Of a stretch of DNA of 64,000 nucleotides, positions 27,509 to 36,711 are shown in pieces (the first letter of the stretch is position 1; the number at the start of each line of letters is the position of its first letter). The stretch comes from Pseudolysobacter sp964466115 (GTDB taxonomy: Bacteria; Pseudomonadota; Gammaproteobacteria; Xanthomonadales; Rhodanobacteraceae), in NCBI GenBank assembly GCA_964466115.1, contig CAYXMH010000007.1:47040-111039 (forward strand), read 5' to 3'. The notes beneath the pieces were generated by a model, which had not been told where the DNA came from, ran no database searches, and was given only the letters and a program-made list of their open reading frames with translations. Position numbers and translations under genes: made by a program.

Positions 27509-28402
27509 TTATCCGCGCGGATGATGCTCGGCATGCAGCCGCTTAAGCCCTTCTTTTGCCACAAACGTGTAAATCTGCGTTGTGGAGAGCGAACTGTGGC
27601 CGAGCAACATTTGCAATGCACGCAAATCCGCGCCGTGATTCAACAAATGGGTTGCGAACGAATGCCGCAACACGTGCGGCGAGATGCGTTTGGCGTCGAT
27701 TCCGACCTGCAACGCATACCCCTTGACCAAGGTCCAAAACATTTGTCGGGTTAACCCGCAGCGACGGTGACTGACAAAGACCTCGTCCAGCACCACACCG
27801 CGCAAAAACAGAAGCCGGGCGCTGGCCAAATACTGCTCCAGCCAATGTTGCGCCTCAGCCCCAATCGGCACCAAGCGTTCCTTGCCTCCCTTGCCCGCGA
27901 CGCGTACTACCCCTTGGCGCAAATTCAACTGGTCCAACGTCAGCGACACCAATTCGGTAACGCGCAAACCGCTGGCGTACATCAACTCAAACATGGTTCG
28001 ATCGCGCAATCCGCGTGGCGTGCCGGTATCCGGCGCCTGCAACAGCGCTTCAATTTCGTTTTCGCTTAATGCCTTGGGCAACGACCGCGGCAACTTCGGC
28101 GCATCCAACAATACGGTGGGGTCGTGATCGATTCGCCCGCTAGCGACCAGTGCGCGGAAGTATTGTCGCAGGCAAGACAACAACCGCGCATTGCTGCGCG
28201 CCTTGTAGCTTTGCCGGCCGCGCTCAGCTAGATAGTGAAACAGCTGCTCGCGCTGGCAGTCCATTAACCGCATTGAGCGAGCATTCAGCCAACGGGCAAA
28301 CCCTTCCAGATCGCGGCGATAACTGACTAGGGTGTTATCCGAAAGACCATGCTCCGACCAAGCGCGTTCGAGAAAAGCCTCGATCTCGGCGTGGTCGAGC
28401 AC
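27509..28402 (-). CDS. xerD: Site-specific tyrosine recombinase XerD
   Basis: 297 aa from GTG 28402, the normal XerD length (about 298). SAM-like N-terminal domain (IEAFLERAWSEHGLSDNTLVSYRRDLEGFARWL) and catalytic domain with all residues: Arg in YASGLRVTELV, Lys in AGKGGKERLV, HVLRHSFATHLL, LGHSSLSTTQ and the nucleophile Tyr in QIYTF. It resolves chromosome dimers at dif with XerC and FtsK. The frame stays open upstream to 28633 but that part encodes a dispersed repeat (HPNLPPSRGKE-type peptide), so I start after it; AGGGGA lies ten bases before the GTG. Confidence 0.93.
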   Translation of the reverse strand: MLDHAEIEAFLERAWSEHGLSDNTLVSYRRDLEGFARWLNARSMRLMDCQREQLFHYLAERGRQSYKARSNARLLSCLRQYFRALVASGRIDHDPTVLLDAPKLPRSLPKALSENEIEALLQAPDTGTPRGLRDRTMFELMYASGLRVTELVSLTLDQLNLRQGVVRVAGKGGKERLVPIGAEAQHWLEQYLASARLLFLRGVVLDEVFVSHRRCGLTRQMFWTLVKGYALQVGIDAKRISPHVLRHSFATHLLNHGADLRALQMLLGHSSLSTTQIYTFVAKEGLKRLHAEHHPRG

Positions 28403-28422
28403 ATCTAAGGTTTCCCCTGTGT

Positions 28423-28560
28423 GCTCCTTCCCCCTGGACGGGGGAAGGTTGGGATGGGGGCGGGTTCGGAGCAAGGCCATCATGTGCTCCGTAACCAGTG
28501 ATGTCGCAGCCACCCCCACCAGCGTGCTATGCGCGCTGACTTCCCCCTCAAGGGGGAGTA
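28423..28560. repeat. Dispersed repeat, family 1, copy A (before xerD)
   Basis: About 138 bases closely matching 54694-54831. Each end forms a hairpin of C and G runs (28427-28448 and 28541-28558), and the interior has the shared stretch GGTTGGGATGGGGG. It lies in the divergent space between xerD and the RDD gene, ending about 20 bases before the xerD start. The layout is that of a REP doublet or MITE-like element. Confidence 0.85.
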
Positions 28561-28678
28561 AAAGACCATTGCGGTTTCTGGAACATCCATGCGACCTATA
28601 GTAGAGCAAACAGGTGCTAAAGTACGTCAGCATCGGCTTGCATTGCCGGTGAGAAATTTATATCGCGCTTCACGGTTG

Positions 28679-29128
28679 ATGAATACCCTACTGATGAAAC
28701 CACCGACCATCCCTGCCCCACTTTGGCTGCGCCTTGCCGCTGCCGTTTATGATCTTCTTCCACTTATTGCCATTTGGTTTTTTACCGCAATAGTTGGTTT
28801 TGCGATCAGCGCCGGCACGATGGACGCGCCACATCCGCCGCTTTGGTATCGCTTATTGCTGCTGACCACGACCGCCGCCTATTTCGTGACATCGTGGGTG
28901 CGCGGCGGTCAAACGATCGGCATGAAACCGTGGCGGCTGCGCGTGCAGCGTCGCGATGGCGGGCATGTAACGGTGGGACAAGCCATCGGCCGATTTGTGC
29001 TGGCCTTAATCTCGTTGTTGCTGTTTGGTGCAGGATTTTTGTGGACGCTGATTGATGCTGAGCGCCGCAGCTGGCACGATTTGGCGATGGGTACCGTTAT
29101 GGTGCGAACCCCAACGGACTCAACATAG
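28679..29128 (+). CDS. RDD-family membrane protein
   Basis: 149 aa, three or four membrane helices. Family marks: LWLRLAAAVYDLLPLIAIWF (the Arg and Asp of the RDD motif), GMKPWRLRVQRRDGG, and RSWHDLAMGTVMV. The function of the family is poorly known; roles in ion exchange or osmotic response have been proposed for some members. ATG 28679 or ATG 28694 could be the start; neither has a good Shine-Dalgarno. It diverges from xerD across a repeat and ends 10 bases from the convergent ATP-grasp gene. Confidence 0.85.
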   Translation: MNTLLMKPPTIPAPLWLRLAAAVYDLLPLIAIWFFTAIVGFAISAGTMDAPHPPLWYRLLLLTTTAAYFVTSWVRGGQTIGMKPWRLRVQRRDGGHVTVGQAIGRFVLALISLLLFGAGFLWTLIDAERRSWHDLAMGTVMVRTPTDST

Positions 29129-29138
29129 CAATCTCGAA

Positions 29139-30062
29139 TCAAGCGCCCCCGCTACGCGCCAAATCCAATATTGCTGCCACAAATCGTTCCACCGCATTGG
29201 GCGCCTGTGCAAAGAATAGCGAAGGCTCGGTCAGCTCCAACTCCAATAAGCACGGACTGCCATCGCTATCTAGAATTAAATCAACGCGCGCATAAAGCAA
29301 TGGCCGAGATTGAGGTCCAGTGCTAGGACTATTAATCCTATCAAGCATTGGAATAGCTGCTACAACTCGTTCGGCAAGCGCACGTTCTTCGGAATTAGGT
29401 ATGCGTGGGATGATGTGCTCGGGAGCGAATAGAGCACGGGTAGCTGCCGCACCGCGTTGCAATAATGGCCCTTTGCGAATCGCATGGCTAAAACGACCGG
29501 CAAAAAAGACCAACGCCGTCTCGCCATAATCGTCCACGCTATGCAAATACGGCTGCACCAAAACACTACGCCCCTCATCGAGAAGGCGACGTGCGTGCGC
29601 AATAGCAGTTACACGTTCGGCGCGCACATAACGTTGCGCATCACGCGATCCCGCGCCAACCGCGGGTTTGACGACGAACTCGTCGTACTGCGGCAAGATT
29701 GCAGGATCATCCAATGGCTCGAGAAAAAAACTGCTCACGATCGGAATACCGACATCGGCCAGGTCACGCAAATAATGCTTATCGGTATTCCAACGGACAA
29801 TCTCGACTGGATTGCACAACGTGGAAAGCAATGCCACACGTTGCGTCCAAGCCAGAAACTCCGGCAAGCGCATCGTGTAATCCCATGTGGAGCGCAGCAG
29901 CACCAGGCTGTAGTTCGACCAATCGACCTTTGCGTCATCCCAGGCAACAATGTGTGGTTCAGCACCGGCGTCGCGTAACGCGCCATGCAAAGGCATGAGG
30001 TCCTCGTCAAGGTCGCGCGCTTCGTCCGTGGTGACCAAGGCAAGTTTGATTACATCACCCAC
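29139..30062 (-). CDS. ATP-grasp family protein, RimK/glutathione-synthetase-like
   Basis: 307 aa, soluble. An N-terminal domain (LALVTTDEARDLDEDLMPLHGAL, SLVLLRSTWDY) is followed by an ATP-grasp fold: DEFVVKPAVGAGSRDA (nucleotide-binding Lys and glycine loop), VLVQPYLHSVDDYGETALVFFAGRF, and YARVDLILDSDGSPCLLELELTEPSLFF (metal-binding acidic residues). It should ligate an acid and an amine using ATP; the substrate cannot be told. No biosynthetic partner gene is adjacent, so context does not help. Confidence 0.8.
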   Translation of the reverse strand: MGDVIKLALVTTDEARDLDEDLMPLHGALRDAGAEPHIVAWDDAKVDWSNYSLVLLRSTWDYTMRLPEFLAWTQRVALLSTLCNPVEIVRWNTDKHYLRDLADVGIPIVSSFFLEPLDDPAILPQYDEFVVKPAVGAGSRDAQRYVRAERVTAIAHARRLLDEGRSVLVQPYLHSVDDYGETALVFFAGRFSHAIRKGPLLQRGAAATRALFAPEHIIPRIPNSEERALAERVVAAIPMLDRINSPSTGPQSRPLLYARVDLILDSDGSPCLLELELTEPSLFFAQAPNAVERFVAAILDLARSGGA

Positions 30063-30122
30063 GAATTTGGCCTTTGAAACGATTCCATACCTGTACCGCT
30101 CATTTTATGACTCTCTCAACCG

Positions 30123-31223
30123 TCACCGCTCCATCACGCGATTGCGCCCTTTGTCCTTAGCGCGATAAAGCGCTTGGTCGGCTGCCTTCATCACCTCATC
30201 GGTCGTTCTCGTCTCGCTGTTGCGCGTCGCAAGACCGATACTCACGGTAACGCGAACATCGCTCGCATCGACCCGGCGCACCGCTTGTGTTCGACGCCGT
30301 GAACTTGGCGCTGAGCGAATGCGCACGCGCTGTTGCGCGATGCGTTCACGCGTATTCTCGCAGGCGGCTGCTGCCGTGTGCACCCGCCGTCCGGTGAACA
30401 GCAGACAAAACTCCTCTCCACCGTACCGAAACGCGCGTCCTCCGCTCGTGCCGACTAACTGCCGCGCCACGGCAGCCAAAACGCGGTCACCGGCGGCGTG
30501 GCCGTGGGTGTCGTTAAAGCGTTTAAAATGATCGACATCGACCATCGCCAAAGCGAATTCACCCGACAACCGCGCCAAGGTTTCATCCAGGGCGCGCCGG
30601 TTCGGCAGGCCTGAAAGCGCATCAACAAACGCCATGCGATAGGACGCGTACAGGATTGCGAGCATGGCAAGCACTCCGGCCCCGGCAATGGCGATTTCAG
30701 CCTGCACCGGCTTTAACGCGGGCCACAGTGCCAGCGCCACCAACAAAATGACCAACGATAACCCGGCCTCTAACACAATACCGCGCACAATCCAGCGCAC
30801 AGCGCAGACCAGGGCGGCGAGGAGGGTCACTCCTGCCACGACCCGATCTGAATGCGGGGTCAGCCATTTCAGCAGCAACAGCGACTCCAGCATGGTCCAG
30901 AAAGAGGCGGATGCACTCAGGGTGCACCAAACGGCAGCGGTGATCAGCAATACCAGCAGTAAGGAACGGCGCGCCAATAAACGCGGTTCGGGCATCACCA
31001 CAATCATTACCAAAAACCAGGGAGCAAAAATTCGAATGCCTTCCAACAACCGAGATGTCAGCGCCGGAGCGCTGGTTACGAACCCATCAAGCACCGTTGC
31101 CACCAGTACCAGAACGCCGACCACCAATGCAGCCCGATTGCGCCGAAACGCCAACGCAAGCAAAAATGCACCGAGATTCACCAACGGAGCCACCGCTGGG
31201 GACCAAAATCCCGCCATCATCAC
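30123..31223 (-). CDS. Membrane diguanylate cyclase with intact GGEEF
   Basis: 366 aa. About six N-terminal membrane helices (to about residue 195) and then a GGDEF domain: DALSGLPNRRALDE, MVDVDHFKRFNDTHGHAAGDRVL, RYGGEEFCLLF. The active site GGEEF is complete, so it probably makes c-di-GMP. No RxxD inhibitory site five residues before it is visible. A short basic insert (SAPSSRRRTQAVRRVDAS) sits before VTVSIGLA. The membrane part has no recognisable ligand domain. Confidence 0.88.
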   Translation of the reverse strand: MMMAGFWSPAVAPLVNLGAFLLALAFRRNRAALVVGVLVLVATVLDGFVTSAPALTSRLLEGIRIFAPWFLVMIVVMPEPRLLARRSLLLVLLITAAVWCTLSASASFWTMLESLLLLKWLTPHSDRVVAGVTLLAALVCAVRWIVRGIVLEAGLSLVILLVALALWPALKPVQAEIAIAGAGVLAMLAILYASYRMAFVDALSGLPNRRALDETLARLSGEFALAMVDVDHFKRFNDTHGHAAGDRVLAAVARQLVGTSGGRAFRYGGEEFCLLFTGRRVHTAAAACENTRERIAQQRVRIRSAPSSRRRTQAVRRVDASDVRVTVSIGLATRNSETRTTDEVMKAADQALYRAKDKGRNRVMER

Positions 31224-31389
31224 CGCCTACTTCCGCCTATCCTTCGCATCAACGTCCACCTTAAGTTACTCTTAGCGACGGTATCACGTGGCGTGACAGA
31301 CTGGAATTCCACCCATCGTTCAATTAAATTTGAGTATGCCTGTTGCTCATACCAAGGTTTCGCCGGAAATCCGTCAACCTTCGCGTCCC

Positions 31390-32385
31390 ATGAGAGACTC
31401 GGGAGCAGCGCATTCGCGCTTAATCAACGCAACGACTGCATTCTTAATCAGCTGGCTGCTAACCGCCTGCACACGCGCACCGACGCCGCCACAATTGCTC
31501 GGCGAGTTGGAATGGGATCGCATCGCGATACCTTGCGAAACCTCGGAGCCGATCGTAAAAATCGCCGTCGTTGAAGGTGCGCAAGTGCAAGCCGGGCAGT
31601 TGCTGCTGGAGCTTGACCCGCGGCGCGCGCAAGCGCAATACGATGCGGCACAAGCCGATGCACAGCGACTGCAAGCCGCTATGGATGAGTTGCTCCATGG
31701 CACGCGGGTCGAGGTCATCGAAGCGGCGCGAGCGGAGCTCGCGCATGCCGATAGCCAGCTGGTCAACGCCAAGCAGGAACGCCTGCGTGCGGCGGAGGTG
31801 CGTAAAAAAGGGTTCAACAGCCAAGCGGATATGGATCGCGCCGACACGATATTGCGTACCAGCCAAGCCGATGTGAACGCGAAACGGGCTAAGCTCGCTG
31901 AACTCCTGCACGGCACCCGCCCAGAAGACATCGCGCAAGCGCAAGCGGCTCTCAGCAGCGCACAAGCAAAACTGCAAGCCTTCGCCGTGCAGCTTGAGCA
32001 TTTAAGCCTGCATGCTCCACGCGCCGGGCGCGTGGACGCTTTACCCTACAAATTGGGCGATCAACCACCCGCTGGAGCAAGCCTGGTTAGTTTATTGGTC
32101 GGGGATGCGCCTTACGCCCGCGTGTATGTACCGGAACCCCAGCGTGCGGCGCTTAAACTCGGCACGCATTTTCGTATCCATGTGGACGGCGTAGAAAAGC
32201 CTTTCACCGCAACACTTCGCAGTATCCGCGCTGAGCCCACCTTCACTCCCTACTACGCTTTACACGACGAAGACGCCAGCCGATTAAGTTATCGCGCTGA
32301 GCTCGCACTGGAAGGCGAGGCGGCCAAGGAACTACCCGCCGGACTGCCGCTTCAGGCGGACCTGGCAACCGATGAACGGCACTGA
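31390..32385 (+). CDS. HlyD-type periplasmic adaptor of an ABC exporter, probable lipoprotein
   Basis: 331 aa if started at ATG 31390, which gives MRDSGAAHSRLINATTAFLI then a lipobox (LLTAC). ATG 31336 is an alternative. The barrel/lipoyl halves (EPIVKIAVVEGAQVQAGQLLLELDP; LSLHAPRAGRVDALPYKLGD) flank a long coiled-coil hairpin with the duplicated ELLHGTR motif seen in YbhG/YhiI adaptors. It is the first gene of a three-gene exporter and overlaps the ATPase gene by 14 bases. No outer-membrane partner is encoded beside it, so a TolC-like protein elsewhere is implied. Confidence 0.88.
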   Translation: MRDSGAAHSRLINATTAFLISWLLTACTRAPTPPQLLGELEWDRIAIPCETSEPIVKIAVVEGAQVQAGQLLLELDPRRAQAQYDAAQADAQRLQAAMDELLHGTRVEVIEAARAELAHADSQLVNAKQERLRAAEVRKKGFNSQADMDRADTILRTSQADVNAKRAKLAELLHGTRPEDIAQAQAALSSAQAKLQAFAVQLEHLSLHAPRAGRVDALPYKLGDQPPAGASLVSLLVGDAPYARVYVPEPQRAALKLGTHFRIHVDGVEKPFTATLRSIRAEPTFTPYYALHDEDASRLSYRAELALEGEAAKELPAGLPLQADLATDERH

Positions 32386-33346
32386 CCCTGCCATCGCCAT
32401 TCGCGCGCGCGGGTTAACGCGCAACTTCGGTGCCGTGGTGGCGGTGGATCATCTTGATTTGACCGTTGAGCGCGCTCAAGTTTACGGTTTCTTGGGACCC
32501 AACGGTTCGGGCAAATCGACCAGCATTCGCATGCTGTGCGGATTGCTCCTACCGACCAGCGGGAGCATCCAAGTATTAGGTTATACCATTCCGCAAAATG
32601 CAGAAAAACTTAAACGCCGCATCGGCTATATGACGCAAAAATTTTCCTTATACGAAGACCTAACCGTGCGCGAAAACCTTGAATTTGTCGCCGCCGTCCA
32701 CGACTTCCCGCGAGCCTTAACACCGGCCCGAATCGAAACCCTGTTGCAGCGATACTGGTTGCACGAGCAGTGCCGACAACTCGCCGGTACGCTTTCCGGT
32801 GGACAAAAACAACGCCTAGCGCTGGCCGCCGCGGTATTGAACGAACCGGAGCTGCTGCTGTTGGACGAACCAACCAGCGCGGTCGATCCGCAGTCACGGC
32901 GAGATTTTTGGGACAGTTTGTTCGAATTGGCCGATGCCGGCACCACCATCCTGGTATCGACTCACTATATGGATGAGGCCGAACGCTGCCACCGGTTGGC
33001 CATTCTCAATCACGGTCACCTGGTCGCAGACGGCAGTCCGCGCGAGCTCATGAATGCCTTGCCCGGGCGCGCGTTGCTGGTGGAGTGTGCCGCCCCCAGG
33101 CGCGCGCAAGCCGCGTTAACCGGTTTGCCGGGTGTTGCTGCCTTGGCCCAAATCGGAAATCGGTTGCGCGTATTAACCGACGATGGCGCAGCGACCGAGG
33201 CACGCATTAGCGACACACTGCGCCAGGCCGGAATCGATGCGCGCGTCGAGCCCACCGCGGCGAACCTTGAAGACGTTTTTGTCGCCGCCACCCAACGCTC
33301 GGCGACAGACGGCCATTACCGCAGATCAACCACTTCCGCGCCATGA
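32372..33346 (+). CDS. ABC exporter ATPase (YbhF/YhiH-like half)
   Basis: 324 aa. Walker A GPNGSGKST, Q-loop YMTQKFSLYEDLT, signature LSGGQKQRLALAAAV, Walker B LLLLDEPTSAVDP and switch His in STHYMDEAERC. The C-terminal 80 residues (GLPGVAALAQIGNRLRVL ... NLEDVFVA) are the usual drug-exporter extension. A single ATPase domain, against two in E. coli YbhF. Its stop overlaps the permease start (ATGA). Confidence 0.93.
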   Translation: MNGTDPAIAIRARGLTRNFGAVVAVDHLDLTVERAQVYGFLGPNGSGKSTSIRMLCGLLLPTSGSIQVLGYTIPQNAEKLKRRIGYMTQKFSLYEDLTVRENLEFVAAVHDFPRALTPARIETLLQRYWLHEQCRQLAGTLSGGQKQRLALAAAVLNEPELLLLDEPTSAVDPQSRRDFWDSLFELADAGTTILVSTHYMDEAERCHRLAILNHGHLVADGSPRELMNALPGRALLVECAAPRRAQAALTGLPGVAALAQIGNRLRVLTDDGAATEARISDTLRQAGIDARVEPTAANLEDVFVAATQRSATDGHYRRSTTSAP

Positions 33347-34440
33347 ACCTGCGCCGACTCGGTAGCATTGTTTTAAAAGAGCTTAGACAGCTGCGCCGCG
33401 ATCGGCTCACTTTCGCAATGATCGTCGGCATCCCGACCATGCAGCTGCTATTGTTTGGCTATGCGATCAATTTGGATGTTCGTCACTTGCAAGCGGCCGT
33501 ATTTGACCAAGCCCAAACTTGGCACAGCCGAGAGTTGATCGCCGCGATCGAACAATCGGATGTGCTCGATTTCAACTATCACGTGCACACGGCACAAGAG
33601 CTTTCGATCCTGCTGCGCCAGGGGAACATCAGTGCCGCACTCGTCATTCCGGAGGATTTTGAACGTCGCCTTAGCGAGGCGGATCGAGCACCGTTACAGA
33701 TGATCGTCGATGGCTCCGACCAAGTGGTGCAGTCGGCGGCGCGCCAACTCGGCGCATTATCGCTGCGCGATCTGTACAGCAATTCAACGTCCCAGAAACA
33801 ACCCAGCATCGAGATCGTCAACTTTTACAATCCCGAAAGACGCGCGCCGATCAACACCGTGCCGGGTTTAATCGGCGTGATTTTGACCATGACCATGGTG
33901 TTATTCACCGCAATGGCCTTGGTGCGGGAGCGCGAACGCGGCAATTTGGAGTTTCTGATCGCCACACCGGTATCACCGGCGGAGCTTACCATTGGCAAGG
34001 TTTTGCCGTTTGTCGGTATTGGCCTGGTGCAAGTAACGGTGGTTCTAATGCTCGGCGTGCTAATTTTCCATGTTCCCGTCAATGGCTCGTTATGGGAGGT
34101 ATATACGGCCGCTTTGGCGTTCATCTGCGCCAGCTTGTCGCTGGGTGTGTTTTTGTCCACCTTGGCGCAAAGTCAATTTCAGGCCATGCAATTGGCGTTT
34201 TTCACGTTTTTACCGCAAATCCTGCTGTCGGGCTTTATGTTTCCGTACGAAGGCATGCCGCATCCGGCACAATGGTTGTCTGAAGTCCTACCGATGACAC
34301 ACTTTGTGCGTTTGATTCGCGGCATTATGTTGCGTGCGGCGACATTAGGTGACCTATGGCGGGAATTGGTTGCATTGGCGTTGTTTACGACGGTGGTTTT
34401 AACGGCAGCGGTCTTGCGGATACGCAAACGCCTCGATTAA
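33343..34440 (+). CDS. ABC-2 type exporter permease (YbhS/YhhJ-like)
   Basis: 365 aa. An N-terminal helix (FAMIVGIPTMQLLLFGYAINLDV), a large extracytoplasmic domain (about 45-175) and five C-terminal helices, with FNPERRAPINTVPGLIGVILTMTMV-type family sequence near residues 160-190 and QILLSGFMFPYEGMP. One permease gene only; many relatives have two (YbhR/YbhS), so it probably acts as a homodimer. The substrate is unknown; drug or lipid export is the family expectation. Confidence 0.9.
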   Translation: MNLRRLGSIVLKELRQLRRDRLTFAMIVGIPTMQLLLFGYAINLDVRHLQAAVFDQAQTWHSRELIAAIEQSDVLDFNYHVHTAQELSILLRQGNISAALVIPEDFERRLSEADRAPLQMIVDGSDQVVQSAARQLGALSLRDLYSNSTSQKQPSIEIVNFYNPERRAPINTVPGLIGVILTMTMVLFTAMALVRERERGNLEFLIATPVSPAELTIGKVLPFVGIGLVQVTVVLMLGVLIFHVPVNGSLWEVYTAALAFICASLSLGVFLSTLAQSQFQAMQLAFFTFLPQILLSGFMFPYEGMPHPAQWLSEVLPMTHFVRLIRGIMLRAATLGDLWRELVALALFTTVVLTAAVLRIRKRLD

Positions 34441-34552
34441 AGCCAGTAGCGTCGTGCGGCCAACCAAATTTGGCTGGATGCAGTATATTTTTCCTCGAGG
34501 TTGGAATTGGGCGCGGCATAAAAGCGGGTCTTGATTAACGGGAGCAGTGGCA

Positions 34553-36694
34553 ATGGTTGAGAATACGCTGTCCCAGAACCTCTCGGCGACAGATCAAGAA
34601 CGACTGTTGGGGCGCGCAATCGCCTCGTCAAAAGCGGGAATATTGATTGCGGACGCGCAGCAACCGGATTTCCCAACTCTCTATGCAAGCCCCGGGTTTG
34701 AAAAATTAATCGGCGCCAGCGCCGACGGGTTCTTCAGCCGCACGTGCAGAAAAGCGCAAGACTCCGAACGGCAGCATCCGGAGATTCAGAAGCTGCAACG
34801 CGCATTAGAGGCGCGCAGCGCCTGCTCGGTAACCCTGCACGTTCACCGCAACAAGGACAACAACTTATTTTGGAATCACCTCATTCTCGATCCCATATAT
34901 AATGAAAATAATGAAATTATTTATTTTCTTTGTCTTTTGTATGATGTGACAGAGACGCGTCGGCGCGAGGAGGAAACCGCCTTCCATACGGAACGCGACG
35001 CCACCACCGGATTGCCGCGATTAGCTCAAATTGAGGAGTTTCTGCAATCGGCATTCGTCGCGGTGGCCGGACAAGGCGGACGCATCGTTGTGCTTAGCGT
35101 TGACCTTGATCGGTTCCACCTCGTCAACGAAACCCATGGCCATAGCGTCGGCGATCAAGTTCTGCGAACCATAGCGGACCGGCTATCCGACACGGTCGGC
35201 ACATCGGGTAGCGTCGCGCGGGTTGCCAGCGACGAATTCGCCGCGGCCTTGGTCGATCACGAGGGCATCGAGGACCAAGTCGAATTTGCCGAAAAAGTGC
35301 GCGCGGCCGTTGAATCACCCCTGGAGATCGACGACCTTCGCATTTATCTCACATGCAGCATCGGCGTCAGTTGCTTCCCGGACAATGGCAGCAGCCCGCA
35401 AGAATTGTTGCGCCAAGCGGAGGCCGCGATGACCCGGGCCAAGCGCGAAGGCCGCAGTTCGGTTTGCGCGTTTTCCAACGAGCAAGCCGAAGAGCTGCAG
35501 CAACGCAATGCCATTGGCAAGCACCTGCACAAAGCCATCCGCGAGAGCGAGCTCGTTCTGCACTATCAGCCGCAAATCAGCGGGCAAAGCTGGCAGGTTA
35601 TGGGAATAGAGGCTGTCGCTCAGTGGCAAAGCCCGGAGTTGGGGTTGGTTTCCGCGGCGCGTTTTATGCCCGTCGCGGAAGCGTTGGGACTCATTGTTGA
35701 AATTGGGCAATGGGCGCTTACCACGGCCTGCCGCCAGGCCCGCACCTGGCTTGATGCTGGGCTTGGGGACTTCATACTCGCCATCAACGTCTCGGCATTG
35801 CAGTTGCAACGCGCCAGTTTTGTCGAGGACGTGCAAAAGGCGCTGACGACGGCGCGCTTACCCCCACGCTATCTTGAGTTGGAGCTAACCGAAGGCGTGG
35901 TGATGAATAATGTCGAGCGCGTGATCGATACCATGCGTGCATTAAAAGCCATCGGCGTGGTGATTTCTATGGATGGCGTGGGGACGGGTTACTCCAGCCT
36001 GAATTACTTGCGCCGCTTTCCGATCGACAAACTCAAGATTGATCCCACTTTTGTTACCGACATTACCGTCGACAGTGGTGCCGCCGGCATTTGCCGCGCC
36101 ATCATCACACTCGGCCATCAATTGGGTTTCACAGTAACGGCCGAGGGTGTCGAAACCGCGGCGCAAGTGAGCTATCTGCGGCGCAACGATTGCGACTTTT
36201 TCCAAGGCACCTATTTCAGCGCACCAGTCACGGCCGATCAAGCGTTTCAAATCCTTAGGCACCGCTATATTGCCCATGAAGGAATCGCGGAAACCCCGGA
36301 AAGCAAAACTCTGCTGCTGGTCGATGACGAAGAAAACATCCTCAATGCACTGAGCCGTACCTTAAGGCGCGACGGCTACACCATTCTCACCGCGGCGCGC
36401 GCCACCGATGCGTTCGATATTCTGGCGCGCCACCAGGTGCAAGTGATCATCTCCGATCAGCGCATGCCCGATATCAGCGGTACGCAATTCTTAAGCAAGG
36501 TGAAGGACCTCTACCCGGAAACGATACGGTTGGTATTGAGCGGCTATACCGATTTGGCCTCGATCACCGAGGCGATCAACCAAGGCGCCATCTACAAGTA
36601 TTTAACCAAACCGTGGGATGACGACGATTTACGGCGGCAAATTCGCGAAGCGTTTCGCAATTACGAGATGCGTTCAGCGCCCCGCAACGCCTAA
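34553..36694 (+). CDS. PAS-GGDEF-EAL protein with a C-terminal receiver domain and degenerate catalytic motifs
   Basis: 713 aa. PAS at about 20-140, GGDEF-like at about 150-310 with the motif changed to ASDEF, EAL at about 325-570, receiver at about 585-705. In the EAL domain the signature Glu (GIEAVAQW), INVSALQL, ELTEGV, KLKID and TAEGVE are kept, but the DDFGTG motif reads MDGVGTG, losing the second Asp. The receiver has VDDEE, the phospho-acceptor Asp in IISDQRMP, and LTKPW. ATG 34553 is chosen for GGAG eight bases upstream. It is probably not a cyclase; phosphodiesterase activity is doubtful. It converges on a response regulator and histidine kinase pair. Confidence 0.88.
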   Translation: MVENTLSQNLSATDQERLLGRAIASSKAGILIADAQQPDFPTLYASPGFEKLIGASADGFFSRTCRKAQDSERQHPEIQKLQRALEARSACSVTLHVHRNKDNNLFWNHLILDPIYNENNEIIYFLCLLYDVTETRRREEETAFHTERDATTGLPRLAQIEEFLQSAFVAVAGQGGRIVVLSVDLDRFHLVNETHGHSVGDQVLRTIADRLSDTVGTSGSVARVASDEFAAALVDHEGIEDQVEFAEKVRAAVESPLEIDDLRIYLTCSIGVSCFPDNGSSPQELLRQAEAAMTRAKREGRSSVCAFSNEQAEELQQRNAIGKHLHKAIRESELVLHYQPQISGQSWQVMGIEAVAQWQSPELGLVSAARFMPVAEALGLIVEIGQWALTTACRQARTWLDAGLGDFILAINVSALQLQRASFVEDVQKALTTARLPPRYLELELTEGVVMNNVERVIDTMRALKAIGVVISMDGVGTGYSSLNYLRRFPIDKLKIDPTFVTDITVDSGAAGICRAIITLGHQLGFTVTAEGVETAAQVSYLRRNDCDFFQGTYFSAPVTADQAFQILRHRYIAHEGIAETPESKTLLLVDDEENILNALSRTLRRDGYTILTAARATDAFDILARHQVQVIISDQRMPDISGTQFLSKVKDLYPETIRLVLSGYTDLASITEAINQGAIYKYLTKPWDDDDLRRQIREAFRNYEMRSAPRNA

Positions 36695-36711
36695 TAAGCA
36701 TCGGGGCTCGA

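Noticed and set aside
27509..28633. XerD as a 374-residue protein
   Set aside because: The extra 77 residues are largely encoded by the dispersed repeat, and a normal-length XerD begins at GTG 28402.
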